A stretch of DNA of 12,098 nucleotides from an uncultured Eubacteriales bacterium (GTDB lineage: Bacteria; Bacillota; Clostridia; Saccharofermentanales; Fastidiosipilaceae). Below are positions 6,217 to 12,098 of this stretch, in pieces. Each line of letters starts with the position of its first letter. The first letter of the stretch is position 1. The notes beneath the pieces were generated by a model. The model was not told where the DNA came from, searched no databases, and worked only from the letters and a program-made list of their open reading frames with translations. Location: positions 1 through 12,098 of the forward strand of contig CABKML010000033.1 in the NCBI GenBank assembly GCA_902373515.1, given 5' to 3'. Made by a program: the position numbers and the translations under genes.

Positions 6217-6660
6217 TAGGCACCTAATCACACTTCCCTCTTTCGAAACTATTATGGAAGTTAGTGTTCTTTTACCAAAATTAAGTAATTTTATCTCCTG
6301 TTTTTCGTCGCTTTTTTGTCTTTTTATCAGTTTACAGGCTTTTAGCTGTGTAAATAGGCAATTTTTTTGTCTGTTTATGTCTCAGGCTGCTGATTTGTTA
6401 TCGTTATTGAGGATAAATCGCTCCTTTTGTTGTTTTGTTCTCGGGTGTAGAATAATTCGGCGTTTGCTCTGATTTTCTTCTTATTTTATAATTAATTTTG
6501 TCCACCCTTTTGCACTTTGCTTGCAATTGGCAGTTTTATGTTCTTTATTATCCGCTTTCAAGCAGTCTTGCAAATGGTATTTGCAAAAGCTGTAAAGTGC
6601 AATAAGGCTGATAAATTAAATAAATTTCTTGCATTTTAACAACAAAGTCACGAATTCGGG
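6217..6660. other. Gene-poor stretch between the permease promoter and tRNA-Pro
   Basis: About 440 bp without a gene I can support. The plus-strand open frame at 6254-6472 lacks a ribosome binding site and any family resemblance. The minus strand also has a short open stretch broken by a TGA and without a start. The left half is T-rich on the plus strand. The right half holds a dyad (separate entry) rich in TTGCA motifs. Confidence 0.5.
6510..6602. repeat. Long-range inverted repeat with nested hairpin upstream of tRNA-Pro
   Basis: TTGCACTTT (6510-6518) is repeated inverted as AAAGTGCAA (6594-6602), perfect over 9 bp. Partial pairing extends inward through GC/TTGCAA and outward through CC/GG. 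Inside lies a second perfect stem, TTGCAAAT (6568-6575) with ATTTGCAA (6579-6586), separated by only three bases. It could be a regulatory site or a structured RNA; no known family is recognised. Confidence 0.5.
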
Positions 6661-6662
6661 CT

Positions 6663-6690
6663 TTGCAAGTGACGTAATATATGTTAAAAT
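6663..6690 (+). promoter_or_regulatory. Promoter of tRNA-Pro
   Basis: TTGCAA (6663-6668), a 16-bp spacer and TAAAAT (6685-6690) place the start about six bases before the mature tRNA 5' end. Confidence 0.65.
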
Positions 6691-6702
6691 ACTTCTTGCT
6701 GT

Positions 6703-6775
6703 CGGGGTGTAGCGCAGGTGGTAGCGCGCATGGTTCGGGACTATGAGGCCGGAGGTTCGAATCCTCTCACTCCGA
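6703..6775 (+). tRNA. tRNA-Pro, anticodon CGG
   Basis: A full cloverleaf can be drawn. The acceptor stem pairs CGGGGTG (6703-6709) with CACTCCG (6768-6774), with one G-T. The D arm uses GCGC/GCGC. The anticodon stem pairs CATGG/CTATG, with loop TTCGGGA and anticodon CGG at 6736-6738, preceded by U33 and followed by G37. The T arm is GGAGG-TTCGAAT-CCTCT and the discriminator base is A6775. It reads proline codon CCG. The 3' CCA is not encoded and must be added by nucleotidyltransferase. The gene is single, with its own promoter and terminator. Confidence 0.93.
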
Positions 6776-6779
6776 TAAA

Positions 6780-7073
6780 TTAAGCGATCGGCTGTAAAGT
6801 CGGTCGCTTTTTTGCTATATTGTCTGTATTTTGCACTAATTCTTCAATAGCAAAAGATGCTGCCATTTTGCCGGTAATAACTTGTCCGAAAGTTTTTATT
6901 CAGAGTTTTGTAATTAAAAAAGGCGATGGATTTTTACTTCTACCGCCTGAACCCTCATCTGATTTTGAGGTCAAAAATTTCGACCTCAAAAATTCCAATT
7001 CATCTTTTGTAAGCTGGAATCTAAAATCTTCATCAAATTTTTCTATTAAACTGCTACACTTATAAACTAGCTT
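6780..7073 (-). pseudogene. Decayed ORF6N-domain (phage antirepressor-type) gene fragment
   Basis: On the minus strand the frame from 7073 encodes L-I-E-K-F-D-E-D-F-R-F-Q-L-T-K-D-E-L-E-F-L-R-S-K-F-L-T-S and then G-G-R-S-K-N-P. This follows the ORF6N core, which reads roughly R-F-P-x-D-F-x-F-Q-L-T-x-x-E and L-R-S-Q-x-V-T-S followed by G-G-R-R-x-x-P-Y-x-F-T-E-Q-G. ORF6N is a DNA-binding domain of phage and prophage proteins. The F-T-E-Q-G part is degraded, and a TGA interrupts at 6900-6902. The same frame then stays open for 39 codons, containing Q-V-I-T-G-K-M-A-A-S-F and I-E-E-L-V-Q-N, and runs into the tRNA terminator. The N-terminal domain start is missing; a TAG lies at 7074-7076. A further 29-codon open stretch in another frame (about 7060-7149) may also be debris. 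Confidence 0.6.
6782..6815 (+). terminator. Intrinsic terminator of tRNA-Pro
   Basis: AGCGATCGGC (6783-6792) pairs with GTCGGTCGCT (6799-6808) with two G-T wobbles, followed by a run of six or more T. It lies seven bases after the tRNA. Confidence 0.88.
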
Positions 7074-7195
7074 CTACTTGGGTAATTAGCCGCTTCTGCT
7101 TTTTAGTTAAAATTTTCAGACCTTCGCCGCTTGCTATAAATCTATAAAGCTATAAATAAAGGGAATTCAGCTTCCAACAATCCGGCTTTTCCACT

Positions 7196-8146
7196 TCATC
7201 TGCTTGCGCCGCCGCCGCTGAACCCGCCGCCGCCACCGCTGAAACCGCCACCGCTGAAGCCTCCGCCGCCGCTACTTCGACCCATCCCCTCCAAAACGGC
7301 TGAAACAAGGCCTATCAGACCACCTTGATTACGGGCATAGCGGCTACGATACGGCGAGCCGAATAAAATGCAATAAATCAGCATCTTCACCGTCATATTC
7401 CGACTTGCAGCCGCCGACTTCAAGCAGCGGAATATAACTGCACAGATAACAAGTATGCCCAAAAATTTCAGGCAAGCTAAAAGCCACTGCAACCACAGCG
7501 GCTGCTTATTGTAGATAACCTCAGGCGCAGGAAAAGTCAAATCTTCCTGCAAGGCCTTACCGCCGTGCCTGAAATCAGCCATGGGCGCATTAAATTTCAA
7601 ACTTGCCGGTAAAGGCAAATTATAATAACGATAAAGCTCACGGCAGACAGCATTAAAACCGGCAAGTGCAGCCTTGTCCCATTGACGCTTATCCTTATAT
7701 TTGACAACATAATCATCCAATATTCTTCCGGCTTTGCCGTCATTAATTACACCTTCTAAGCCTTTACCGACTTCCAAACGTACATGCGGCTCGCCGGTAG
7801 TAAACAACAAAAGAATACCGTTATTCAAATTTCGATCGCCAATCTGCCACTTATTAGCAATATTGATACTATATTTTTCCAAGCTGTCATTTTGCGTATC
7901 CGGTACGGAAACTACAACTACCTGTGCTCGAGTTTGCTTGTACAGCTCCAGTGCTTCCGAGACAATATGCTTAATTGTCGTATCATGCCAAACATGGCTA
8001 TAATCGGCAGCATAGAACAACTTGGTCGCTTGCGGATAAACAGTTTGCTCGCGGCGATAGGATCTAAGAAAGAATACCGAAACGCAAATTGCGCTCAGTA
8101 CAATCGCAATTATCAACGTACGTAAACGCCGCATCAGCACTTGCAT
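7196..8146 (-). CDS. TPM-domain membrane protein (YgcG-like) with glycine-rich C-terminal tail
   Basis: Protein of 316 aa: N-terminal membrane anchor (about 9-27), an extracytoplasmic TPM domain (about 40-175) containing Q-V-V-V-V-S-V-P, N-N-G-I-L-L-L and the V-R-L-E-V-G-K-G-L-E-G-V-I-N-D-G-K-A-G-R-I-L core, a second membrane helix (about 217-240), and a tail of G-G-G-F-S-G-G-G repeats ending G-G-A-S-R. TPM proteins (YgcG/Psb32/MOLO-1) have been linked to photosystem repair and proposed phosphatase activity, but the bacterial role is unsettled. It follows lemA by 20 bp; lemA-TPM pairing is widespread and suggests joint envelope function. ATG 8146 has GGGAGA eight bases upstream. Confidence 0.88.
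   Translation of the reverse strand: MQVLMRRLRTLIIAIVLSAICVSVFFLRSYRREQTVYPQATKLFYAADYSHVWHDTTIKHIVSEALELYKQTRAQVVVVSVPDTQNDSLEKYSINIANKWQIGDRNLNNGILLLFTTGEPHVRLEVGKGLEGVINDGKAGRILDDYVVKYKDKRQWDKAALAGFNAVCRELYRYYNLPLPASLKFNAPMADFRHGGKALQEDLTFPAPEVIYNKQPLWLQWLLACLKFLGILVICAVIFRCLKSAAASRNMTVKMLIYCILFGSPYRSRYARNQGGLIGLVSAVLEGMGRSSGGGGFSGGGFSGGGGGFSGGGASR
7199..7276 (-). repeat. Tandem codon repeat encoding the Gly/Phe/Ser tail
   Basis: The last codons of the TPM gene consist of three near-copies of a unit coding G-G-G-F-S, built from GGCGGT and TTCAGC with small variations. This is a low-complexity repeat inside the gene; repeat number could vary between strains by slippage. Confidence 0.75.
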
Positions 8147-8166
8147 AATACTGTTCTCCCGATTTC

Positions 8167-8730
8167 TTATTTAGAAAAATCAACTTGCGGTGTTTGAGCC
8201 GCCTGCTTATCCGCCTGATAATACTGTACGGTTTTGAAACCGAAAATTTTGGCAAAAATTATGTTCGGGAATGTTTGCACCGACATATTGTTGATCTTGG
8301 CTGCCTTATTATATTCATCCCGGGCATAAGCTAAACGGTTTTCCGTGCCGGCCAACTCGTCCATTAATTGTGTGAATAATTTATCGCTTTTAAGTTGCGG
8401 ATAATTCTCAACAACAGCTAACAAAGAACCCAATGCCTGTTTAATCTCACCGTCAGCCTGTGCTTTTTCCGGCATGGATTTGGCTTGAAGTAATTTCTCC
8501 CGTGCTTCATCAACCCGAGCAAAAACTGCTTCTTCATGTTTTGTATAGCCTTTAACACTTTTAACTAAATTAGGAATTAAATCGCTTCTTCTCTGTAACT
8601 GCGTATCAATGCTCGCCGCTTTTTCAGTAACAATTTGACTTTTACCTACCAGTGAATTATACGAAAAAACGCCTGCCAGGAGCAGAACAACCACTACAGC
8701 TGCAATTGTTGTTTTCAACTTTTTATTCAT
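8167..8730 (-). CDS. lemA: LemA family membrane protein
   Basis: Protein of 187 aa. It has one N-terminal membrane helix (about 6-25) followed by the LemA helical-bundle domain with N-S-L-V, a run of heptad-like helices, R-R-S-D-L-I-P-N-L-V-x-x-V-K-G-Y, L-x-x-V-x-E-N-Y-P-Q-L-K-S and the late Y-N-x-A...F-P-N-I-I-F-A-x-x-F-G-F motif. The molecular function is unknown; length and topology are normal. ATG 8730 is chosen because the membrane helix begins there with GAGGT five bases upstream; longer frames would run back through the acpS stop. It follows acpS by 58 bp and precedes the TPM gene by 20 bp. Confidence 0.93.
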   Translation of the reverse strand: MNKKLKTTIAAVVVVLLLAGVFSYNSLVGKSQIVTEKAASIDTQLQRRSDLIPNLVKSVKGYTKHEEAVFARVDEAREKLLQAKSMPEKAQADGEIKQALGSLLAVVENYPQLKSDKLFTQLMDELAGTENRLAYARDEYNKAAKINNMSVQTFPNIIFAKIFGFKTVQYYQADKQAAQTPQVDFSK

Positions 8731-8788
8731 AAGTACCTCTTCCACTTCACTGCACCAATTTTCACCGAAAGCAGCTATTTGTATTATT

Positions 8789-9199
8789 TTACCACTCAAG
8801 CACAACTTGAGCTACCGCATATTCGCTTGTATCGCTCAAACTTAAGCTGATATTCAATTTACTTTCAGCTTGATAATTCGGTAAAGAATGCGCCTGTAAT
8901 AAACAAGTGTAAAAATCGCTCGTTAAGTCAAAAACTACATCGCCTCTTTCATTGCTGCGCACTTGTATATATTTCCAGGACATTCCTGCCTGCAAGCCTA
9001 ATTTAACTGCCTTGAGTAAAGCTTCTTTGGCGGCGAATCGTTTAGCCAGAAAGCTGATTTTTTTCGCCGGCAAATTTATCGCCTGCCAGATTGCAAGTTC
9101 ATTTGCACCTAAAACTTTTTGAGCCAACGCCTCGCCTACACGCATATAAGCGCGCTGGATATCTCTTATTTCCACTAAATCAATACCGCAACTGATCAT
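8789..9199 (-). CDS. acpS: Holo-[acyl-carrier-protein] synthase
   Basis: Protein of 136 aa, slightly longer than usual. It transfers 4'-phosphopantetheine from CoA to the serine of apo-ACP, activating fatty-acid synthesis. Both metal/CoA-binding motifs are intact: G-I-D7-L-V-E-I at the N-terminus and R-F-A-A-K-E59-A-L-L-K-A in the middle. The C-terminus is the usual short beta-strand region. ATG 9199 follows GAGG by five bases. It is in the same direction as the replication genes upstream (97-bp gap) and lemA downstream. Confidence 0.93.
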   Translation of the reverse strand: MISCGIDLVEIRDIQRAYMRVGEALAQKVLGANELAIWQAINLPAKKISFLAKRFAAKEALLKAVKLGLQAGMSWKYIQVRSNERGDVVFDLTSDFYTCLLQAHSLPNYQAESKLNISLSLSDTSEYAVAQVVLEW

Positions 9200-9296
9200 C
9201 TTCGCCTCGTCTTATTCTCCGCTATTTTTATATTTCAGCAATCTTATAAAATTCTGTCGCAAAAATACTTGTTAACAGCTTAAATTCTGCTTAAGC

Positions 9297-10376
9297 TTAA
9301 TGAAATAATCTCAAATCATTAGTCTTAAAAGACACCGGTTCGGCATCCTGAAACAAGCGAGAAAAGATTCTTTCACCGTAAGCTTCCTGCAACTCATTCG
9401 GGCTATAATTGGTAGTAACAATTAAGTGTTGTCGCTGCGGCACGTTATTTAAAAAGCTCAATAAATGCTTGGGTGATACGGTATTAATGCTCAAATCGTC
9501 AATAACAATTAAATCTGCCTGTTGCATGACGGCAAAGCAGGTATTGTTGTAATCTTTTTGTCTGCTGTCGGGATTGAAAGAAGCTGCCAGCAAATCTCTT
9601 TTGACATACAAGTCCCCCAATTTTTCTGAATCCAGATAAAGCGCCAATATGGCCTCTTGCATTAAATAAGACGCAATTTTAGCCGCATAATAACTTTTGC
9701 CGGAGCCGGCAACTCCATATAAAATAATGTTGTGTTTCAAATTGTGCTTGGACGAAGATGAAGACAAAGCTAAAGGCGAAGGCGAAATCGAAGAATTGGC
9801 AGTTTCAGCAAGAATTGCCTGCGCAAATTTGGCGGCATATTTGTAGTTTGTGCGATAATTAGCTATTTCAGCTTGAAAATCCGCCGGTGAATTTGCTCGA
9901 GCATAAATGCTGATATCCGTTTGATCCGGTTGTTGCGCCTTAAAGCTAAGCGGCAGCCGATAAAGTCCCAGTTCCTGCAAATAAGCTGCTAGTTGTGCCG
10001 GCAAACAATATTTACAGGCCTGTTTATTCGCTAAAACTCCTGTGTCTTGACAATAAGCACAATAATAAATGCGATAATTATGTTTTTGGCAATAATTCAG
10101 CATTTCAGCTTGTAAAAAAGCCTGTAATTCGGCTTCTTTAAGAGCATAAGCTTCTTTAATCCGCTGATATTCCTGATCGGCACTTAAATCTTTATCATCC
10201 AGGCCGGCAGTCCTATGCATCGCCTGCAACAAAGAATTGCGCAAGTCAAGTAATTGTGAACGTCGCTTCTTCAACTCATCATTATGCGTATATAAATACT
10301 CTTCCAATCCTGATTTACGCACTTCAGCCTGATTGCTGCGTGCCTGATAGATATTTTGCAGGTAGTTCAGTTTCAT
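9297..10376 (-). CDS. DnaC/DnaI-like AAA+ helicase loader with zinc motif
   Basis: Protein of 359 aa. The N-terminal half is a charged helical region (about 1-95). Then C106-x2-C109...C121-x2-C124 forms a zinc-ribbon-like element, as in DnaI-type loaders. The C-terminal AAA+ domain has Walker A G-V-A-G-S-G-K-S (221-228), Walker B L-I-V-I-D-D (289-294), sensor-1 T-T-N-Y (321-324), and arginines in E-R-I-F-S-R-L that fit the family's finger. Proteins of this type load the replicative helicase onto DNA. A Ser-rich linker (about 193-210) precedes the ATPase domain. I chose ATG 10376; a TTG two codons upstream is poorly spaced. It lies 15 bp after a DnaD-like gene, the typical Firmicute primosome pair. 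Confidence 0.88.
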   Translation of the reverse strand: MKLNYLQNIYQARSNQAEVRKSGLEEYLYTHNDELKKRRSQLLDLRNSLLQAMHRTAGLDDKDLSADQEYQRIKEAYALKEAELQAFLQAEMLNYCQKHNYRIYYCAYCQDTGVLANKQACKYCLPAQLAAYLQELGLYRLPLSFKAQQPDQTDISIYARANSPADFQAEIANYRTNYKYAAKFAQAILAETANSSISPSPLALSSSSSKHNLKHNIILYGVAGSGKSYYAAKIASYLMQEAILALYLDSEKLGDLYVKRDLLAASFNPDSRQKDYNNTCFAVMQQADLIVIDDLSINTVSPKHLLSFLNNVPQRQHLIVTTNYSPNELQEAYGERIFSRLFQDAEPVSFKTNDLRLFH

Positions 10377-10391
10377 AGCCAATTCTCACTT

Positions 10392-11549
10392 TTAATCATA
10401 ATCTATATTATTTTTCGAGCCTTGCAACAACTTGCGGTAAAAATCATCATCATATTGGCGTTCGGTATACTTATCCTTTTGAATTCGCGATTGAAATCCG
10501 GATAAATTGGAATGCCTCCTGCCTGCCTGTTTCATCTTATAAGACTCTTCTCCCTGCTTGATTTCTGCCAAAGTTTTGTACCCGGATTTGTGCCAGCGGG
10601 TGATAATAGCATCAAACCAATTCAAAGTCGGATTGGTAGTTTCGCTGCTTTTACTAAGTAAATAAGTGACAATTTCGTCATTATAGCCATACTCGTCGTA
10701 CCATTTATTGATCAGAAGTATTTCCGCCTGTGTTAAGGTTCGTCTTTGTAAAGCCTGTTTAACTAACGGTTCACGTTCTTTAATTTTTTCTTTTCTGCTT
10801 ACCCAAGCATCATAGGCTGCTGCTGTCAGCACTTGTTCTTTGGCCAATTCCTTAGTTAAATTCAGTACCTGTTCTTTATAAAGTTTATTTTCACTGTGCA
10901 ATGTTGCAAAAATCAAATAAATCAACTCATTATCAAGTTTGTACTCATAATGCATTTTATCAATAAGGCTAATCCAGGAATAGGAACTGAACCCTACGAG
11001 GAAGCTGCGATTAATCGACTGTACCAGCTCATTGTAGCTGTCATCTTCAGGTAAACTTGCAGTCGGCGGTGATATTGGCTGAGGATCTGCACTTGACTCG
11101 CAGGCTGCTTCGCCACCTTTATTGCAAGTGAGCAAAAACTGCAACAATTCATAATTATCAGGGTCACAGCCTTTGGCCGGCAACAAATTACTACGATTAA
11201 TCGCTTCTTTGGCCTGCGGGTTCAAATCGGCTACACCCTGTTGCCAAAGTTTTTCCAACAGACTGAAATTATCATGTACCTCAGGACTGATAAGCCATGT
11301 AGTCTGATTATAAAAATTATGTTTCAGCAGCTGTTCGCTTAATAATTCACTTTTTGCCGCTGCTAATTCCTGCTGATATTGGCGCCGATTGACAAATTGA
11401 TTGGGCGGATCCAACTCAAAGTCATGTTCCTGCAGCTGATAAGAAGATCTCAGCGTACAAGTCAGCAAAAGGTGCAAATATAATTTCCAAGCTAGAGGAC
11501 TTAGAAGTGGCAAATAATGCTGCATAAACTGATTGGAAAATTGTAACAT
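10392..11549 (-). CDS. DnaD-domain replication initiation protein (DnaB/DnaD-like primosome component)
   Basis: Protein of 385 aa. The N-terminal 90 residues look like a winged-helix region. A variable Ser/Pro-rich linker (about 145-175) is followed by two DnaB_2/DnaD-type helical modules at about 180-270 and 285-345. The second contains Y-G-Y-N-D-E-I-V-T-Y-L-L and then N-W-F-D-A-I-I-T-R-W-H-K-S-G-Y-K-T-L, close to the YxxxIxxW-type core of this family, and a basic C-terminal tail. Such proteins remodel DNA and bring in the helicase with its loader, the next gene. ATG 11549 is chosen because AGGAGG (11555-11560) precedes it; the open frame extending to 11660 crosses the promoter and terminator. 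Confidence 0.85.
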   Translation of the reverse strand: MLQFSNQFMQHYLPLLSPLAWKLYLHLLLTCTLRSSYQLQEHDFELDPPNQFVNRRQYQQELAAAKSELLSEQLLKHNFYNQTTWLISPEVHDNFSLLEKLWQQGVADLNPQAKEAINRSNLLPAKGCDPDNYELLQFLLTCNKGGEAACESSADPQPISPPTASLPEDDSYNELVQSINRSFLVGFSSYSWISLIDKMHYEYKLDNELIYLIFATLHSENKLYKEQVLNLTKELAKEQVLTAAAYDAWVSRKEKIKEREPLVKQALQRRTLTQAEILLINKWYDEYGYNDEIVTYLLSKSSETTNPTLNWFDAIITRWHKSGYKTLAEIKQGEESYKMKQAGRRHSNLSGFQSRIQKDKYTERQYDDDFYRKLLQGSKNNIDYD

Positions 11550-11577
11550 AAGCTCCTCCTTGCACCTTTGAATACTT

Positions 11578-11606
11578 ATTGTAACACACAAGGCACTTAC
11601 AGTTAA
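11578..11606 (-). promoter_or_regulatory. Promoter of the dnaD-like/helicase-loader operon
   Basis: On the minus strand TTAACT (11601-11606), a 17-bp spacer and TACAAT (11578-11583), with TG one base before the -10 (extended -10). It starts immediately after the T-run of the preceding terminator and lies about 30 bases before the ATG. Confidence 0.6.
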
Positions 11607-11632
11607 AAACCGGCACACAATATGTGTCGGTT
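11604..11632 (-). terminator. Intrinsic terminator upstream of the dnaD-like gene
   Basis: Minus-strand stem AACCGACACA (11623-11632) pairs with TGTGCCGGTT (11608-11617) with one mismatch and a five-base loop, followed by TTTTT. It would end transcription arriving from the right edge. Confidence 0.75.
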
Positions 11633-11665
11633 TCTCGCCTGGATCATTCACCTTCTGCAAGCTTA

Positions 11666-11826
11666 TTATTGTGCGTCCGTGACTTGCAAAATTAAAGCCT
11701 TTCCCGCTTGAGCTGATCTGTAATCATCTTTTGTGCTTATACCTTGTAAAATCGCTACATTAGACAAATTGGTTAAGCGAGTTTCTTGAGCATCTGTATT
11801 TACAACTAATCTAATTTTATGAAATC
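11666..11826 (-). pseudogene. 3' remnant of an unidentified protein-coding gene
   Basis: A minus-strand frame of about 53 codons, with no usable start, ends at two TAA codons (11663-11668). It reads L-V-V-N-T-D-A-Q-E-T-R-L-T-N-L-S-N-V-A-I-L-Q-G-I-S and then D-D-Y-R-S-A-Q-A-G-K-A-L-I-L-Q-V-T-D-A-Q. Its base composition is like the housekeeping genes and unlike the AT-rich ORF it overlaps. It ends about 35 bases before a terminator, as a gene's 3' end should. I do not recognise the family. Confidence 0.35.
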
Positions 11827-12098
11827 AACTACCTCTCCCAGCCACTTTTTTTCAGCCTTTAGAGTTATATCAAATTTATTCAATACGCTAATATCTTCAG
11901 AGTTGTATTCTACAATAAACCCTAAATTTTCCGGATCAAATTTTTTTGAAGTATACAGAACAGATATTACTTTGTTATTATTCAAAATTTTTCTAATAGT
12001 ATAATCGTTATTAGTAAAATACTCAAAAAAAGTTTTATACGCTATATCTTTTTTGGCCAACGGTTTCAATTTATCATTAAATATATACATCCTATTAC
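11806..12098 (-). CDS. AT-rich hypothetical protein, running off the window edge
   Basis: A frame of 94 residues from the ATG at 12090. It remains open to the window edge and that ATG has no spaced ribosome binding site (AGG is directly adjacent), so the true start is probably beyond 12098. The product is Lys/Asn/Ile/Phe-rich, soluble-looking and mixed alpha/beta, with no motif I recognise. By hand count about 26% of bases are G or C, clearly below the dnaD-like gene. That suggests a recently acquired gene; small AT-rich proteins of this sort include immunity proteins, but nothing here proves it. Confidence 0.5.
   Translation of the reverse strand, partial: NRMYIFNDKLKPLAKKDIAYKTFFEYFTNNDYTIRKILNNNKVISVLYTSKKFDPENLGFIVEYNSEDISVLNKFDITLKAEKKWLGEVVDFIKLD

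Noticed and set aside
6254..6472. Plus-strand 72-codon open frame rich in Phe, Cys and Leu
   Set aside because: No ribosome binding site or family resemblance; a T-rich strand gives such frames by chance.
6963..6991. Perfect 10-bp inverted repeat with nine-base loop (TTTTGAGGTC...GACCTCAAAA)
   Set aside because: It coincides with the codons for the conserved L-R-S-x-x-x-T-S core of the ORF6N fragment and has no T-run, so it is explained by coding history.
6820..7065. Plus-strand 81-codon open frame after the tRNA
   Set aside because: Antisense shadow of the ORF6N fragment; it begins within the tRNA terminator T-run and has no ribosome binding site.
1..12098. CRISPR array or toxin-antitoxin/defence island
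   Set aside because: No spaced direct repeats and no nuclease or toxin domains were seen apart from the small regulator/membrane pair.

Overview
The window looks like a chromosomal segment of a low-GC Gram-positive bacterium, most likely of the class Clostridia. The evidence is a DnaD-domain plus DnaC/DnaI-like primosomal pair, a zinc-ribbon L28 protein, strong AGGAGG ribosome binding sites, a LemA/TPM pair, and moderately AT-rich housekeeping genes beside much more AT-rich accessory genes. The genus cannot be read from the sequence.

Left edge (1-1150), accessory DNA. The window opens inside the last 28 codons of an IS3-family (IS150-group) transposase, followed by that element's right terminal repeat. 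Next, on the minus strand, is a two-gene module: an XRE-type regulator and a small membrane protein translationally coupled to it. Between this module and guaA lies about 360 bp holding the module's promoter, an unassigned dyad, and a hairpin that buries a perfect Shine-Dalgarno in front of a 9-codon ORF.

Core block (1152-6203). guaA (GMP synthase) lies on the minus strand but is split into two overlapping frames by a frameshift inside its glutaminase domain. Divergent from it on the plus strand are uppP (undecaprenyl-diphosphatase), a small orphan lipoprotein, and rpmB (L28) with a near-consensus promoter and a strong terminator. A purine permease of the AzgA/PbuG type follows on the minus strand with its own terminator and an extended -10 promoter. 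guaA and the permease both belong to purine supply.

Middle (6204-7195), gene-poor. A tRNA-Pro(CGG) gene with its own promoter and terminator sits here. To its left is about 450 bp with no recognisable gene but a conspicuous dyad. To its right is a decayed gene fragment with a clear ORF6N (phage antirepressor-type) motif on the minus strand, which suggests an old mobile-element insertion next to the tRNA.

Right (7196-11549), one minus-strand run: DnaD-like protein, DnaC/DnaI-like helicase loader, acpS, lemA and a TPM-domain protein with a glycine-rich tail. A promoter lies directly behind a terminator that ends whatever is transcribed from upstream. Right edge (11550-12098): the 3' end of an unidentified decayed gene and a very AT-rich hypothetical ORF that runs off the window.

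I did not find a clearly new multi-gene system. The most informative oddities are the guaA frameshift, the ORF6N remnant beside the tRNA, and the Shine-Dalgarno-sequestering hairpin.
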